From: Pseudidiomarina donghaiensis
GTDB taxonomy: Bacteria; Pseudomonadota; Gammaproteobacteria; Enterobacterales; Alteromonadaceae
DNA length: 64,000 nucleotides
Assembly: GCF_900116895.1 (NCBI RefSeq)
Contig: NZ_FPCF01000001.1
Coordinates: 620,001-684,000, forward strand
Direction of reading: 5' to 3'
Both the position numbers and the translations under genes were made by a program. Every line of letters starts with the position of its first letter. The first letter of the stretch is position 1. The notes below the pieces were generated by a model, which saw only the letters and a program-made list of their open reading frames with translations, did no database searches and was not told the origin of the DNA. Shown one piece after another: positions 27,900-36,336 of this stretch.

Positions 27900-29645
27900 T
27901 CAACTAGGGTAAAGGTCGGGCAAAACCGATTCTTTTGGTGCTTTCCCTGCTTGTTTACGAAGTTTTTCAGCTGCTTTCAGCGCCCGAATGAGCGCCTTTC
28001 CTTCTTGCCATGAAATATCTTTTCCCGCATAACGTGAGCGCTGTAAGTGCTCAATTTGGCTGCTTAGCGGTGGGTGGTCATAAAACTCAGCCACTTGATT
28101 CAAATCAGTAACGCTGACTGAATAACGGGCGCTTAGCCAATGCCGTAAGGCCTTGTCAGTAGCAGGTGCGTTATTTTGCTTGGCGGCGTGCTCAAGTGCT
28201 GCCCAACTATGTTTGTGTTCTTGGTTTTCTACCGGCACAGCCGGCGACGGCGCATTGTTGCGTATGCTAGAACGGAACCACCACCAAGCCCACAGGGCAA
28301 GTGTAATAAGCCACAATCCAGCAAATATGATAGCCAGAAGAAAATAATGATTATTTACTTGTTGCTCTGGCTGCATAACGGGCTGGGTGGCTGGTGACGC
28401 CTGAGCCTGTGTGTTTTGTGGTTGCGTTGATTGTTGTGTCACCGGATTTTGCGTGTGGGCAATATCTTGTTGCAGCCCTTCAGCCGGCTTGATGTTAAAG
28501 GTTAGCGCTTCGCTAGTCGCTGATTCAGGGCGGTTCAAGCGGGTATTGAAGTACGTTAAGTTAACGGCCGGTATAGTTAATTCACCGCTTTGGCGCGGAA
28601 TCACTGCGATAGTTTCGGTTCGTTGTGCAATAACACGCCCGTTACGTACCGTACTATTGAGTTCTGGTGCTTCTGGGTAAACGGACGCCTGCTCAAGCTC
28701 ACTAATGCCTACTCTTGGTAACTGCTCTGGCGTAACCCCAATGGCGGTTAAGCGGTATTGAAGCGTTATCGGTTGGCCCACCGCAATGTCAGCTTGCGGA
28801 TTCACTTGTTCAACACTCACACTAACGAGTTCAGAAGGCAACCAGTGCCCTTGCCAATTCTCAGGGCGTGGTAGCACTGTGATTTTTGTTGCAGGCGCTA
28901 TAGTACTAACCGGCTGCGTTGCCGCAATTGATGAAAACACTGAGCGACTTGTTTCGCGGCTTATTTGCCCGTCGAACATGGGCCCTTCAATGGTGAAATC
29001 TCCGGAGCGTTGGGGCGTGATTAAGTAGGTGCGCTGAAATACTTGGTAGCGTTTACCGTTTATAATTTCATACGACTCTTCGTCTTTACCAAACTGGCGA
29101 ACTTCTGCTAATTCAAGGGTTGGCGCGACAAGGTTGCCACTAAGCAGATTAGCACTAAGGTACAAGCGCGCAATGAGCTTGAACTGTTGCTGCACGTATA
29201 CTTGATTGGACTCGACACTGGTTCGAATAAACGCTGGGCGTTGCTCAAGTTCGTCGGTGGCTGCTTGGGCGTCTAAAATTTTAAGCTCAATGGCATTGCT
29301 GCTGGCATTATTAATGGTAATGGGCGGAATTCGCACAATGCCAGGTGTTGACGGTGCTTGTAAGGTTACGACAAAAGACGTGGTACGGCTGCTTACGCCA
29401 TTCACCACACTGGTGCGCCGTGCTGAGCGTGTATTTAACACTCGAAATTCAGATAATGCTTGTTCAGGGTTCCAAGCTGACTGGGGCACGTCGTCGTTTA
29501 CTGTGACTGTTAGGGTAAAAGGTTCGCTTTGCACAATTGGATTTTTGTCAACGCTAGCAACAACGTCTAACTCTTGTGCAATAGCAAAGTTTGCGCAGAG
29601 AAAAAAGCAGATAAACCCCATAAAACTGTGTCGTAAATTACTCAT
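27900..29645 (-). CDS. BatD-like membrane protein
   Basis: 581 aa. Signal peptide (about 1-23), a long periplasmic beta-rich part with repeated Ig-like segments (DVVASVDKNPIVQSEPFTLTVTV near the start, ITLQYRLTAIGVTPEQLPRV later), a membrane helix (about 428-448, FLLAIIFAGLWLITLALWAW) and a cytoplasmic tail. This is the layout of BatD (oxygen-tolerance) proteins, the last gene of many moxR-Bat operons. ATG 29645 overlaps the previous TAA as TAATG; a GTG at 29651 has a better-spaced AGGAG and is a real alternative. Molecular function is unknown. Confidence 0.8.
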   Translation of the reverse strand: MSNLRHSFMGFICFFLCANFAIAQELDVVASVDKNPIVQSEPFTLTVTVNDDVPQSAWNPEQALSEFRVLNTRSARRTSVVNGVSSRTTSFVVTLQAPSTPGIVRIPPITINNASSNAIELKILDAQAATDELEQRPAFIRTSVESNQVYVQQQFKLIARLYLSANLLSGNLVAPTLELAEVRQFGKDEESYEIINGKRYQVFQRTYLITPQRSGDFTIEGPMFDGQISRETSRSVFSSIAATQPVSTIAPATKITVLPRPENWQGHWLPSELVSVSVEQVNPQADIAVGQPITLQYRLTAIGVTPEQLPRVGISELEQASVYPEAPELNSTVRNGRVIAQRTETIAVIPRQSGELTIPAVNLTYFNTRLNRPESATSEALTFNIKPAEGLQQDIAHTQNPVTQQSTQPQNTQAQASPATQPVMQPEQQVNNHYFLLAIIFAGLWLITLALWAWWWFRSSIRNNAPSPAVPVENQEHKHSWAALEHAAKQNNAPATDKALRHWLSARYSVSVTDLNQVAEFYDHPPLSSQIEHLQRSRYAGKDISWQEGKALIRALKAAEKLRKQAGKAPKESVLPDLYPS

Positions 29646-31441
29646 TACCACTGTTTCTCTACTCCTGGTGTTAGGTTTTGTCGACGGCGTTGTTGGGCTT
29701 CATAGCGCATCTTTTGGCGCAATAGCTCTGCTGGATTATCTTCAATACGATTTAGCCACTGTTGCATTTGTTGCTGCATTTCTTCGCTAGTCGGGTCGCC
29801 AGAAGCGCTGTTCAGCGGCTGTTTTTGCTCACCATTTTCGGCTGATTGCTGTTGCTTGCCCGCTTCAGATTTTTGTTGTTCCTGTTGCCGCTGTTGCTCT
29901 TCATCAGCAGGGCTTGTCGATGACTCTTCTGTTTGTTCGGTGGTGTCGTTGCGTTGTTGTGAATTACTGTCACCTTGCTGGCCCGACTGTTGATTCGACG
30001 ATTGTTGGCCAGTTTGTTGCTGACCCTTTTGTTCGCCTTGCTGCTGTTGCTGTTCTTGCTGTTTTTTTAATTGCTCGGCGAGCTCGTGGTTTTGTTGTGC
30101 TGCTGGCCAGTTTGGTCGGCGCTTTAAGGCGGCGTCGTAGGCATTTGCTGCTTCATCATAACGCTGCATTTGCATGAGTGCATTGCCCTGATTATAAAAG
30201 CCTTCGGCACTGTCTAACTGAGAAAAATCAACCAGCGCTTGATCATAGTTACCCGCACGGTAATTTGCGGTGCCGCGCTGCCAAGGGTCTGGTGAAATAG
30301 CCGCGGCTGTTTCGTAATCGCCGTTGCGTAGCGCCTGATCAGCTTGTTGGTAGGGCGTTTGCCAAAGTTGTTCCTGCCAGCTTAATGGCTCGCGTTTTGC
30401 CGCGAGTAAACTTGGTGAATAGCTACCCACACCAATCGCAACAATAGCAACGAAGCCGACAAGAATGCCGCGCCGAGCTAGGGGTAGCAACAGTAACATT
30501 ATGATTGGAATAAACCACGCACCTTGATCAAGCCATTGGTCGCCTGCTTGAAGTTGCGACGCTTCGCCTTCGCGAGTGCGGGGCGGCAAACTAGAAAGGT
30601 AGTTGATGTCTTCTTGATCGGACTGCACCACAGCAAAACGGCCACCGCTGCGCTGGGCAAGGGTGTCTAAATTGCCGGTAATTAACTGCGGAATGACAAT
30701 ATTATCTGAGCTATCACGCAGCAGTCGGCCATCTGGCAGTTGAATAGGCGCACCTTCTGCTGTGCCCACGGCTAACACGTTAATACGGTGATTAGTGCGA
30801 CTAATAAAGTCATTTATATCAATCACATCGCGGCTGTCTATGCCATCGGTAAGCCAATAGATGTCACCTTCGGCGTGGCCGGCGTCGCGCAATAATTGGT
30901 CGGCCAAATTTAACGCACGAAGCGGGGCGCTGCCGAGGTTTGGCATAATATCAGGGCTTAATGCGCGAATAAGGTTGCCTAAATTCGCTCCGTCACTGGT
31001 CAACGGGCTAATGGTAAATGCATCAGCCGCATAGGCAACGAGACCAATTTCTCCATCAAGTTTATCGCGGACTAAGTCAGTTGCTTTGAAGCGCATCTGG
31101 CTGAGCCGGTTCGGGCTTACATCAGTGCTATAAACCGACAACGACATGTCCATGATCACCACAGAACCAGCCTGTAGGTTATATACCGGTTGTGGCAAGC
31201 GTTGCCAGGTTGGGCCAGCTAACGCAACGCAAGTTAAGGTTAACGCGCTGCTGATAATGACTAGCGGCCAGCGTAGTGACATTGATTTATCAGACGGTAA
31301 TAACACGTGGCGCAAATGATCTGGAATAATGCGTGCCCAGCCATGTTGAGACTGGCAAAAGCGCCAAGCAATGAAGCCGAGTATGACAACAAGGAAGGCC
31401 GCGGCTAACCACCAAGGGCGAATAAAATGAAACTCAGCCAT
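29645..31441 (-). CDS. BatB/BatC fusion: von Willebrand A domain plus TPR
   Basis: 598 aa. Two N-terminal membrane helices (about 12-28 and 60-78), then a VWA domain (about 92-280) whose metal site is DMSLS (DxSxS), two further helices (about 312-348) and TPR repeats (about 375-455, FYNQGNALMQMQRYDEAANAYDAAL). A strongly Gln-rich, acidic, low-complexity tract follows (about 462-565), then a charged helix. In several bacteria BatB (VWA) and BatC (TPR) are separate proteins; here they are one. It overlaps batA by 8 nt and batD by one. The role is inferred as a membrane-bound partner of the MoxR ATPase. Confidence 0.82.
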   Translation of the reverse strand: MAEFHFIRPWWLAAAFLVVILGFIAWRFCQSQHGWARIIPDHLRHVLLPSDKSMSLRWPLVIISSALTLTCVALAGPTWQRLPQPVYNLQAGSVVIMDMSLSVYSTDVSPNRLSQMRFKATDLVRDKLDGEIGLVAYAADAFTISPLTSDGANLGNLIRALSPDIMPNLGSAPLRALNLADQLLRDAGHAEGDIYWLTDGIDSRDVIDINDFISRTNHRINVLAVGTAEGAPIQLPDGRLLRDSSDNIVIPQLITGNLDTLAQRSGGRFAVVQSDQEDINYLSSLPPRTREGEASQLQAGDQWLDQGAWFIPIIMLLLLPLARRGILVGFVAIVAIGVGSYSPSLLAAKREPLSWQEQLWQTPYQQADQALRNGDYETAAAISPDPWQRGTANYRAGNYDQALVDFSQLDSAEGFYNQGNALMQMQRYDEAANAYDAALKRRPNWPAAQQNHELAEQLKKQQEQQQQQGEQKGQQQTGQQSSNQQSGQQGDSNSQQRNDTTEQTEESSTSPADEEQQRQQEQQKSEAGKQQQSAENGEQKQPLNSASGDPTSEEMQQQMQQWLNRIEDNPAELLRQKMRYEAQQRRRQNLTPGVEKQW

Positions 31442-32420
31442 GTTGCCTCCTGCGGTTTATAGTGTACACAGCAAACAGGGCTATCATGATAAGCCACGCT
31501 GCGCCAAGCGGCCAAAAATAGAGTGCGGTTTGCGGGCGGCGTAATTGTTGCTCGCCTTGTACCGGCTCAAAGGCGTCGAGTTCAGTATAAATTTCTGCCA
31601 ACTCTTCAGTGCTACGCGCACGAAAATAGGCGCCACCGGTTTCGTTAGCGAGTTGGCTTAGCATAGCTTCGTCAAGGTCTCGGCTTGGGTTCACGCGACG
31701 TTGACCGAAAAAGCTATCCACGACAATTTCCTCGGCTCCCACACCAATGGTGTAGATTTTGACGCCATGATATTTCGCAAGCTGCAGTGCCTGATCGGGT
31801 GACACTTGTCCGGCAGTATTCTGACCATCGGTTACCAATACTAATATTTTATTGGTGTCTGGCCGTGCAGCAAAGCGTTTTACCGCAAGCGCAATGGCGT
31901 CGCCAATGGCGGTTCGCTCGCCGATGAGGCGCAATACAGTTTCGTCGAGCATGCGTTGCACCGTCGCGCGGTCAAACGTCATGGGGGCTTGTACATAGGC
32001 GGTATCGGCAAACAGAATTAGCCCTAAGCGGTCGCCGATGCGCCGTTCAATGAAGTCGCTCATGACATGTTTCAGCATGGTTAAGCGGTCAACTTGCTCG
32101 CCGTTGATTTCCATGTCAGCAATTTCCATACTGCCGGATAAGTCGACCGCAATCATCATTTCACGCGCGTCGTTGCGCGCAGCGACGGGTTCGCCTAGCC
32201 ATTGTGGACGCATGAGGGCAAGTACCAATAATGTCCAAATAACCAAGCCTGTAACGAGTTGCCAACGGCTTGCTTTAAAGCTGTAGGTGGCCGAAGCAAG
32301 GCTAGGCAGCACAGCCACCGCCAGTGGTTGCTGACGTGCCTGCCGCGGTTTGCGTATATAACGATAGATGAATGGCAGCGGCCACAGTATTAGCGCCCAT
32401 AACCAAACAAAATCAATCAT
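31434..32420 (-). CDS. BatA-like von Willebrand A membrane protein
   Basis: 328 aa. Membrane helices at both N-terminus (about 3-20 and 55-73) and C-terminus (about 300-320) enclose a VWA domain (about 88-285). The metal-ion-dependent adhesion site is complete: DLSGS, a Thr in GERTAIGDAI, and LVTDGQNTAG. Start 32420 (MIDFVW) overlaps the previous stop as ATGA; the open frame extends 13 codons further but would run into the upstream gene. MoxR-type ATPases are thought to remodel such VWA proteins, probably at the membrane. Confidence 0.83.
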   Translation of the reverse strand: MIDFVWLWALILWPLPFIYRYIRKPRQARQQPLAVAVLPSLASATYSFKASRWQLVTGLVIWTLLVLALMRPQWLGEPVAARNDAREMMIAVDLSGSMEIADMEINGEQVDRLTMLKHVMSDFIERRIGDRLGLILFADTAYVQAPMTFDRATVQRMLDETVLRLIGERTAIGDAIALAVKRFAARPDTNKILVLVTDGQNTAGQVSPDQALQLAKYHGVKIYTIGVGAEEIVVDSFFGQRRVNPSRDLDEAMLSQLANETGGAYFRARSTEELAEIYTELDAFEPVQGEQQLRRPQTALYFWPLGAAWLIMIALFAVYTINRRRQHG

Positions 32421-32905
32421 GATTGACCTCGCGATGGCGGTAAGGCTTGGCGTAGCCAAAGCTCGGCAAAGTTAAGGTACTCGGTCAGCCATTGCTGTTG
32501 CACGGTAATAGGTTGGTAGGCAGCCTGTTGCAAGGCGTCTATTAAAGGTTGATAACGCTGTTGCTGGCGCGCGCTTAGTTGGCTGCGTAAAAACTGCCAC
32601 CAGGCCGCGTTGTCGGTATTGCTAATACGAGCACGAGGGAAGTACGCCAAAGCCGCTTGTTTCAATAACAGTGAAATATCATGAAGTGCTAGGTTTGGTT
32701 GTTGTTGCAGTTGCGCCAATTGCTGTAATGCTTGCCGACGCGCACGACGACGCTGAAATGCGCGTATAGAAAACCACAAGCTGAGTGCCACAAGCGTGAG
32801 CGCTGCGCTGATTAATGCATACCAGCCCGGCGCCAATGGCCACCACTGGGCCGCCGGAGCTGCGACGATGTCTTGTAATTGAACTTGGTTGTCGAGTTGT
32901 ATCAC
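32417..32905 (-). CDS. DUF4381 membrane protein of the MoxR operon
   Basis: 162 aa. One membrane helix (about 31-50, YALISAALTLVALSLWFSI) follows a short N-terminus with the PPxP-poor WWPLAPGWY motif seen in this family; the rest is a cytoplasmic helical domain with WWQFLRSQL and a C-terminal AELWLR. Function unknown. The start is placed at GTG 32905 because AGGAG lies seven bases upstream and it overlaps the DUF58 gene stop as GTGA. An ATG at 32923 is in frame but overlaps more and lacks a ribosome site. Confidence 0.72.
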   Translation of the reverse strand: MIQLDNQVQLQDIVAAPAAQWWPLAPGWYALISAALTLVALSLWFSIRAFQRRRARRQALQQLAQLQQQPNLALHDISLLLKQAALAYFPRARISNTDNAAWWQFLRSQLSARQQQRYQPLIDALQQAAYQPITVQQQWLTEYLNFAELWLRQALPPSRGQS

Positions 32906-33867
32906 AAGATAACTCCTGGCCATTGCAGCTCAATAGGCTCGGCTGCACTAAACTGCTGTACCGTCAAACCAAGCTGTTGCCATTGCTTAAGCATAGCTTG
33001 TTGGTGTTGCTGCATGGCTTTGGCATACGCTTGGGTTTGGTGTTGATTGCTAGGGTCAATAATAACCTGTTGGCCGTCATTGGTTAATGGCAGTTGATCA
33101 CTGGTTGCGAATGTTGGTATGGCCAACTCCAGTGGGTCGATTATTTGAAAAGCTTGCAACTGACAATGGCGCTGCAACGCTAATAAGCTACGCCAAGTTG
33201 ACGCATCGGTATTGAGCCAGTCACTAATTAAATAGATTAGGCTACCTGGGCGTGCAACATGTTGCAGACGCTCTAATGCGTGATGAAAATGGTTACTTGT
33301 ACCGCGCTGTTGCTGCCACTGTGCAACAGCGGTTGTTTGTTGCTGCACCAAATGATGAATGATGTTGAGCACACCATGATGGCGCGCCTGGGGGCGCAGC
33401 TCAACGTGGCCTTGGGTACCCGCGTCTTGTGAGGTTGAAATGAGTGCACCAATGCGGTCGTTGCGAGCTACAGCAAGCCACGCAAGCGCAGCAGCTAAGT
33501 GACACGCCTGCACTGATTTCAACAGCAATTGGCTGCCGAAATGCATGCTGTCGCTTAAATCGACCACCACAAATACCGGACGTTCACGCTCTTCGCGAAA
33601 CAGCTTGGTATGCGGCGTACCCGTGCGCGCCGTAACACGCCAGTCAATGGCGCGAATATCGTCGCCCGCTTGGTAGTGCCGAAACTCGTCAAACTCCATG
33701 CCTCGGCCTTTGAACTTACTCATTAACGCACCGGTTTGGCTTGGTGGTGGGTTCAAACGACGAAAACGTTGAAACGCGCCGACTTTACTACGGTAATACA
33801 TAAGCTCGTGGCTACTGACATGAACGCCGTTGCTGTGCCACGTTGTTAACCACTGGGTATTGCTCAT
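32902..33867 (-). CDS. DUF58 domain protein
   Basis: 321 aa, soluble. The DUF58 core is recognised by GRGMEFDEFRHYQAGDDIRAIDWRVTART (given here as GRGMEFDEFRHYQAGDD and IRAIDWRVTART, about 54-82) followed by ERPVFVVVDLSDSM, a VWA-like strand with a DxSxS motif. Such proteins nearly always sit beside a MoxR ATPase. The ATG overlaps the moxR stop as ATGA. Function not established; likely an adaptor or substrate in the MoxR system. Confidence 0.85.
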   Translation of the reverse strand: MSNTQWLTTWHSNGVHVSSHELMYYRSKVGAFQRFRRLNPPPSQTGALMSKFKGRGMEFDEFRHYQAGDDIRAIDWRVTARTGTPHTKLFREERERPVFVVVDLSDSMHFGSQLLLKSVQACHLAAALAWLAVARNDRIGALISTSQDAGTQGHVELRPQARHHGVLNIIHHLVQQQTTAVAQWQQQRGTSNHFHHALERLQHVARPGSLIYLISDWLNTDASTWRSLLALQRHCQLQAFQIIDPLELAIPTFATSDQLPLTNDGQQVIIDPSNQHQTQAYAKAMQQHQQAMLKQWQQLGLTVQQFSAAEPIELQWPGVIL

Positions 33868-34820
33868 GGTGCCGGAACAAGCTCAAGAATTTGCGCCAAA
33901 ACCTGGTCTGTGCTGATACCGTCGGCTTCAGCTTGATAGCTTAAAATAATGCGGTGGCGTAGTACTTTTGCGTACACCGCGTGAATATCATCTGGTGTCA
34001 CGTAGTCGCGCTGTTGTAACCATGCTCGGGCGCGTGCGCAGCGATCGAGTGAAATAGTGGCTCGTGGGCTAGCGCCGTAGCTTATCCAACGTGCTAAGTC
34101 GCTACTATAAAAGCTAGGCTCACGGGTGGCGATAATCAGCTGAACCAAGTAGTTTTCTACCGCTTCGTCCATATAAATGCCAAGTACGTCTTTGCGCGCC
34201 TTGAAAATATCTTCTTGTTGCAACGGCTTCGGCATATCCGCTTGGCCTTGCAATTCTTCACCACGCGTTAAGCGTAAAATGTCTCTTTCAGTGTCGGCAT
34301 TGGGGTAACCGAGACTCAAATGCATCACAAAGCGGTCAAGCTGCGCCTCGGGTAACGGGTAGGTGCCTTCTTGCTCTAGCGGGTTTTGAGTGGCCAGCAC
34401 CATAAATAGCGGTGGTAGTGGGTAGGTTTTTTGCCCCACAGTAATTTGCCGTTCGGCCATGGCTTCAAGCAGCGCTGACTGAACTTTTGCTGGGGCTCGG
34501 TTAATTTCATCGGCCAAAATAATATTATGAAACAGTGGCCCTTGTTGGAACACGAATTCACCGGTTTCTGGGCGATAAATGTCGGTGCCGGTTAAATCAG
34601 CAGGGAGCAAGTCGGGGGTGAACTGCACGCGATGAAAACTACCTTCAACACCTTTGGCAAGCGCGTTTACGGCACGTGTTTTAGCAAGCCCTGGTGGGCC
34701 CTCTACCAGTAGATGACCATCGGCAAGCAAGGCAATAAGCAAGCTTTCGGTAAAGTCGGGTTGCCCCAAAACTTGGCTATCAAGATAATTGCGTAATGCT
34801 TGAAATTGTTCTGCTGCCAT
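33864..34820 (-). CDS. MoxR family AAA+ ATPase
   Basis: 318 aa. Walker A GPPGLAKT is at 41-48, Walker B region IILADEINRAPAKVQSALLEAM near 98 (typical MoxR helix-2 insert), sensor 1 near ATQNPLEQEGTYPLPEAQLDRF. MoxR ATPases act with VWA proteins in chaperone-like maturation of protein complexes and in stress tolerance. First gene of a six-gene operon in which each start overlaps the previous stop. A sigma-32-like promoter lies upstream. Operon context identifies the Bat-associated MoxR group, but the actual client is unknown. Confidence 0.92.
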   Translation of the reverse strand: MAAEQFQALRNYLDSQVLGQPDFTESLLIALLADGHLLVEGPPGLAKTRAVNALAKGVEGSFHRVQFTPDLLPADLTGTDIYRPETGEFVFQQGPLFHNIILADEINRAPAKVQSALLEAMAERQITVGQKTYPLPPLFMVLATQNPLEQEGTYPLPEAQLDRFVMHLSLGYPNADTERDILRLTRGEELQGQADMPKPLQQEDIFKARKDVLGIYMDEAVENYLVQLIIATREPSFYSSDLARWISYGASPRATISLDRCARARAWLQQRDYVTPDDIHAVYAKVLRHRIILSYQAEADGISTDQVLAQILELVPAP

Positions 34821-34869
34821 TAGAATCCTCTACTTTGTGCGTTAGCGCTATACAGTGACTATACTCTGT

Positions 34870-34897
34870 ATTGATGGGGACTATTCTCTAAGTTCAA
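34870..34897 (-). promoter_or_regulatory. Candidate sigma-32 promoter for the moxR-Bat operon
   Basis: On the minus strand TTGAAC (34897-34892), 12-bp spacer, CCCCATCAAT (34879-34870), 50 bases before the moxR ATG. The -10 half is an exact CCCCAT; the spacer is one base shorter than at grpE, dnaK and lon in this window. Confidence 0.45.
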
Positions 34898-34970
34898 AGT
34901 TTAAGTTCGCACTTTACCGAAAACAACGGTTTAATTCTCGCCAAAGACCCGTTAAAATTTGTAACTATCT

Positions 34971-34987
34971 ATGAGGTCAGACCAGAT
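34971..34987 (+). promoter_or_regulatory. FadR-like operator before fadIJ
   Basis: ATGAGGTCAGACCAGAT, 39 bases before the fadI ATG, has a perfect GGTC-A-GACC core and agrees at 13 of 17 positions with the E. coli fadB FadR site as I remember it (ATCTGGTACGACCAGAT). It lies just downstream of a weak promoter-like pair (TTTAAT 34930-34935, TAAAAT 34953-34958), a position that suits repression. Long-chain acyl-CoA would relieve it. Confidence 0.6.
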
Positions 34988-35025
34988 TAAGGAATGACCA
35001 TAACAAAACAACAGAGGACAAATCT

Positions 35026-36336
35026 ATGGCCGCACGTCAGAATCTGACCACTGCTGCAGGCGATCGCATTGCGATAGTCGCCGGCTTGCGTACGCCGTTT
35101 GCGAAACAAGCGACCTATTTCCACGGGGTTCCTGCACTTGATATGGGCAAAATGGTGGTGCAAGAGCTATTGAATCGGTACAGCTTAGACCCACGTGAAG
35201 TTGAGCAGCTAGTGTATGGCCAAGTGGTACAAATGCCCAAAGCGCCAAACATTGCCCGTGAAATTGTGCTGGGTACGAGTTTGCCGGTCACAACCGATGC
35301 TTACAGCGTATCACGCGCCTGTGCGACAAGCTTTCAAACTACGGTGAATGTGGTGGAAAGCATGATGGCTGGCAATATTTCTGTTGGTATTGCCGGTGGG
35401 GCCGATTCGTCGTCGGTGTTACCTATTGGTGTTTCTCGTGCGTTGGCACATGCTTTAGTCGACTTAAACAAAGCGCGTACCTTAGGCCAGCGCCTCGCTA
35501 TTTTGAAGCGTTTACGTTTTAAAGACTTAATGCCAGTGCCGCCGGCCATTGCTGAATACAGCACTGGGCTGACAATGGGCGACACCGCTGAGCAAATGGC
35601 AAAAACGCACAGCATTAGCCGTGCTGATCAAGACGCCTTGGCTCATCGGTCACACACCTTAGCCCATGAGTCATGGGAGGCCGGCAAGTTAGATGCAGAA
35701 GTGATGACTGCTTATGCTGAGCCGTACAAAGACTTCTTGAAGCGTGATAACACGGTGCGCAGCGACTCGAAATTAGACGGCTACGCGAAATTGCGGCCGG
35801 TGTTTGATAAAAAACATGGCTCGGTAACGGCTGCCAATAGTACCGCCTTAACCGACGGTGCCAGTGCTATTTTGTTAATGACCGAAAGCAAAGCCAAAGC
35901 GCTAGGCTATGAAGTGTTAGGTTACGTGCGTAGTTACGCTTTTAGCGCCATTGATGTGTGGGAAGACATGTTAATGGGGCCTTCGTATGCAACCCCAATT
36001 GCACTTGACCGTGCCGGCATGAAGCTCAGCGATTTAACCCTGATTGAAATGCATGAAGCCTTTGCAGCACAAACATTGGCTAACATGAAAATGTTTGCGA
36101 GCAAAAAGTTTGCACAAGACAAGCTAGGGCGCAGCGAAGCCATTGGCGAAATTGACATGGACAAATTCAACGTCATGGGCGGTTCGTTGGCGTATGGTCA
36201 CCCGTTTGCGGCAACCGGTACACGGTTAATTACGCAAACTTTGAATGAACTAAAACGTCGCGGCGGTGGTGTTGGTTTAACCACAGCCTGTGCGGCTGGT
36301 GGTTTAGGTGCAGCAATGATTGTGGAGACCGAATAA
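35026..36336 (+). CDS. fadI: 3-ketoacyl-CoA thiolase (anaerobic-type complex beta subunit)
   Basis: 436 aa, the length of FadI (E. coli 436) rather than FadA (387). It cleaves 3-ketoacyl-CoA to acetyl-CoA and a shortened acyl-CoA. Catalytic residues: nucleophile Cys99 in SRACATSF, His in GHPFAATG (about 391) and Cys in CAAGGLGAA (about 424). It forms a complex with FadJ, encoded next with a one-base TAATG overlap. ATG 35026 follows AACAGAGGAC. Confidence 0.96.
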   Translation: MAARQNLTTAAGDRIAIVAGLRTPFAKQATYFHGVPALDMGKMVVQELLNRYSLDPREVEQLVYGQVVQMPKAPNIAREIVLGTSLPVTTDAYSVSRACATSFQTTVNVVESMMAGNISVGIAGGADSSSVLPIGVSRALAHALVDLNKARTLGQRLAILKRLRFKDLMPVPPAIAEYSTGLTMGDTAEQMAKTHSISRADQDALAHRSHTLAHESWEAGKLDAEVMTAYAEPYKDFLKRDNTVRSDSKLDGYAKLRPVFDKKHGSVTAANSTALTDGASAILLMTESKAKALGYEVLGYVRSYAFSAIDVWEDMLMGPSYATPIALDRAGMKLSDLTLIEMHEAFAAQTLANMKMFASKKFAQDKLGRSEAIGEIDMDKFNVMGGSLAYGHPFAATGTRLITQTLNELKRRGGGVGLTTACAAGGLGAAMIVETE

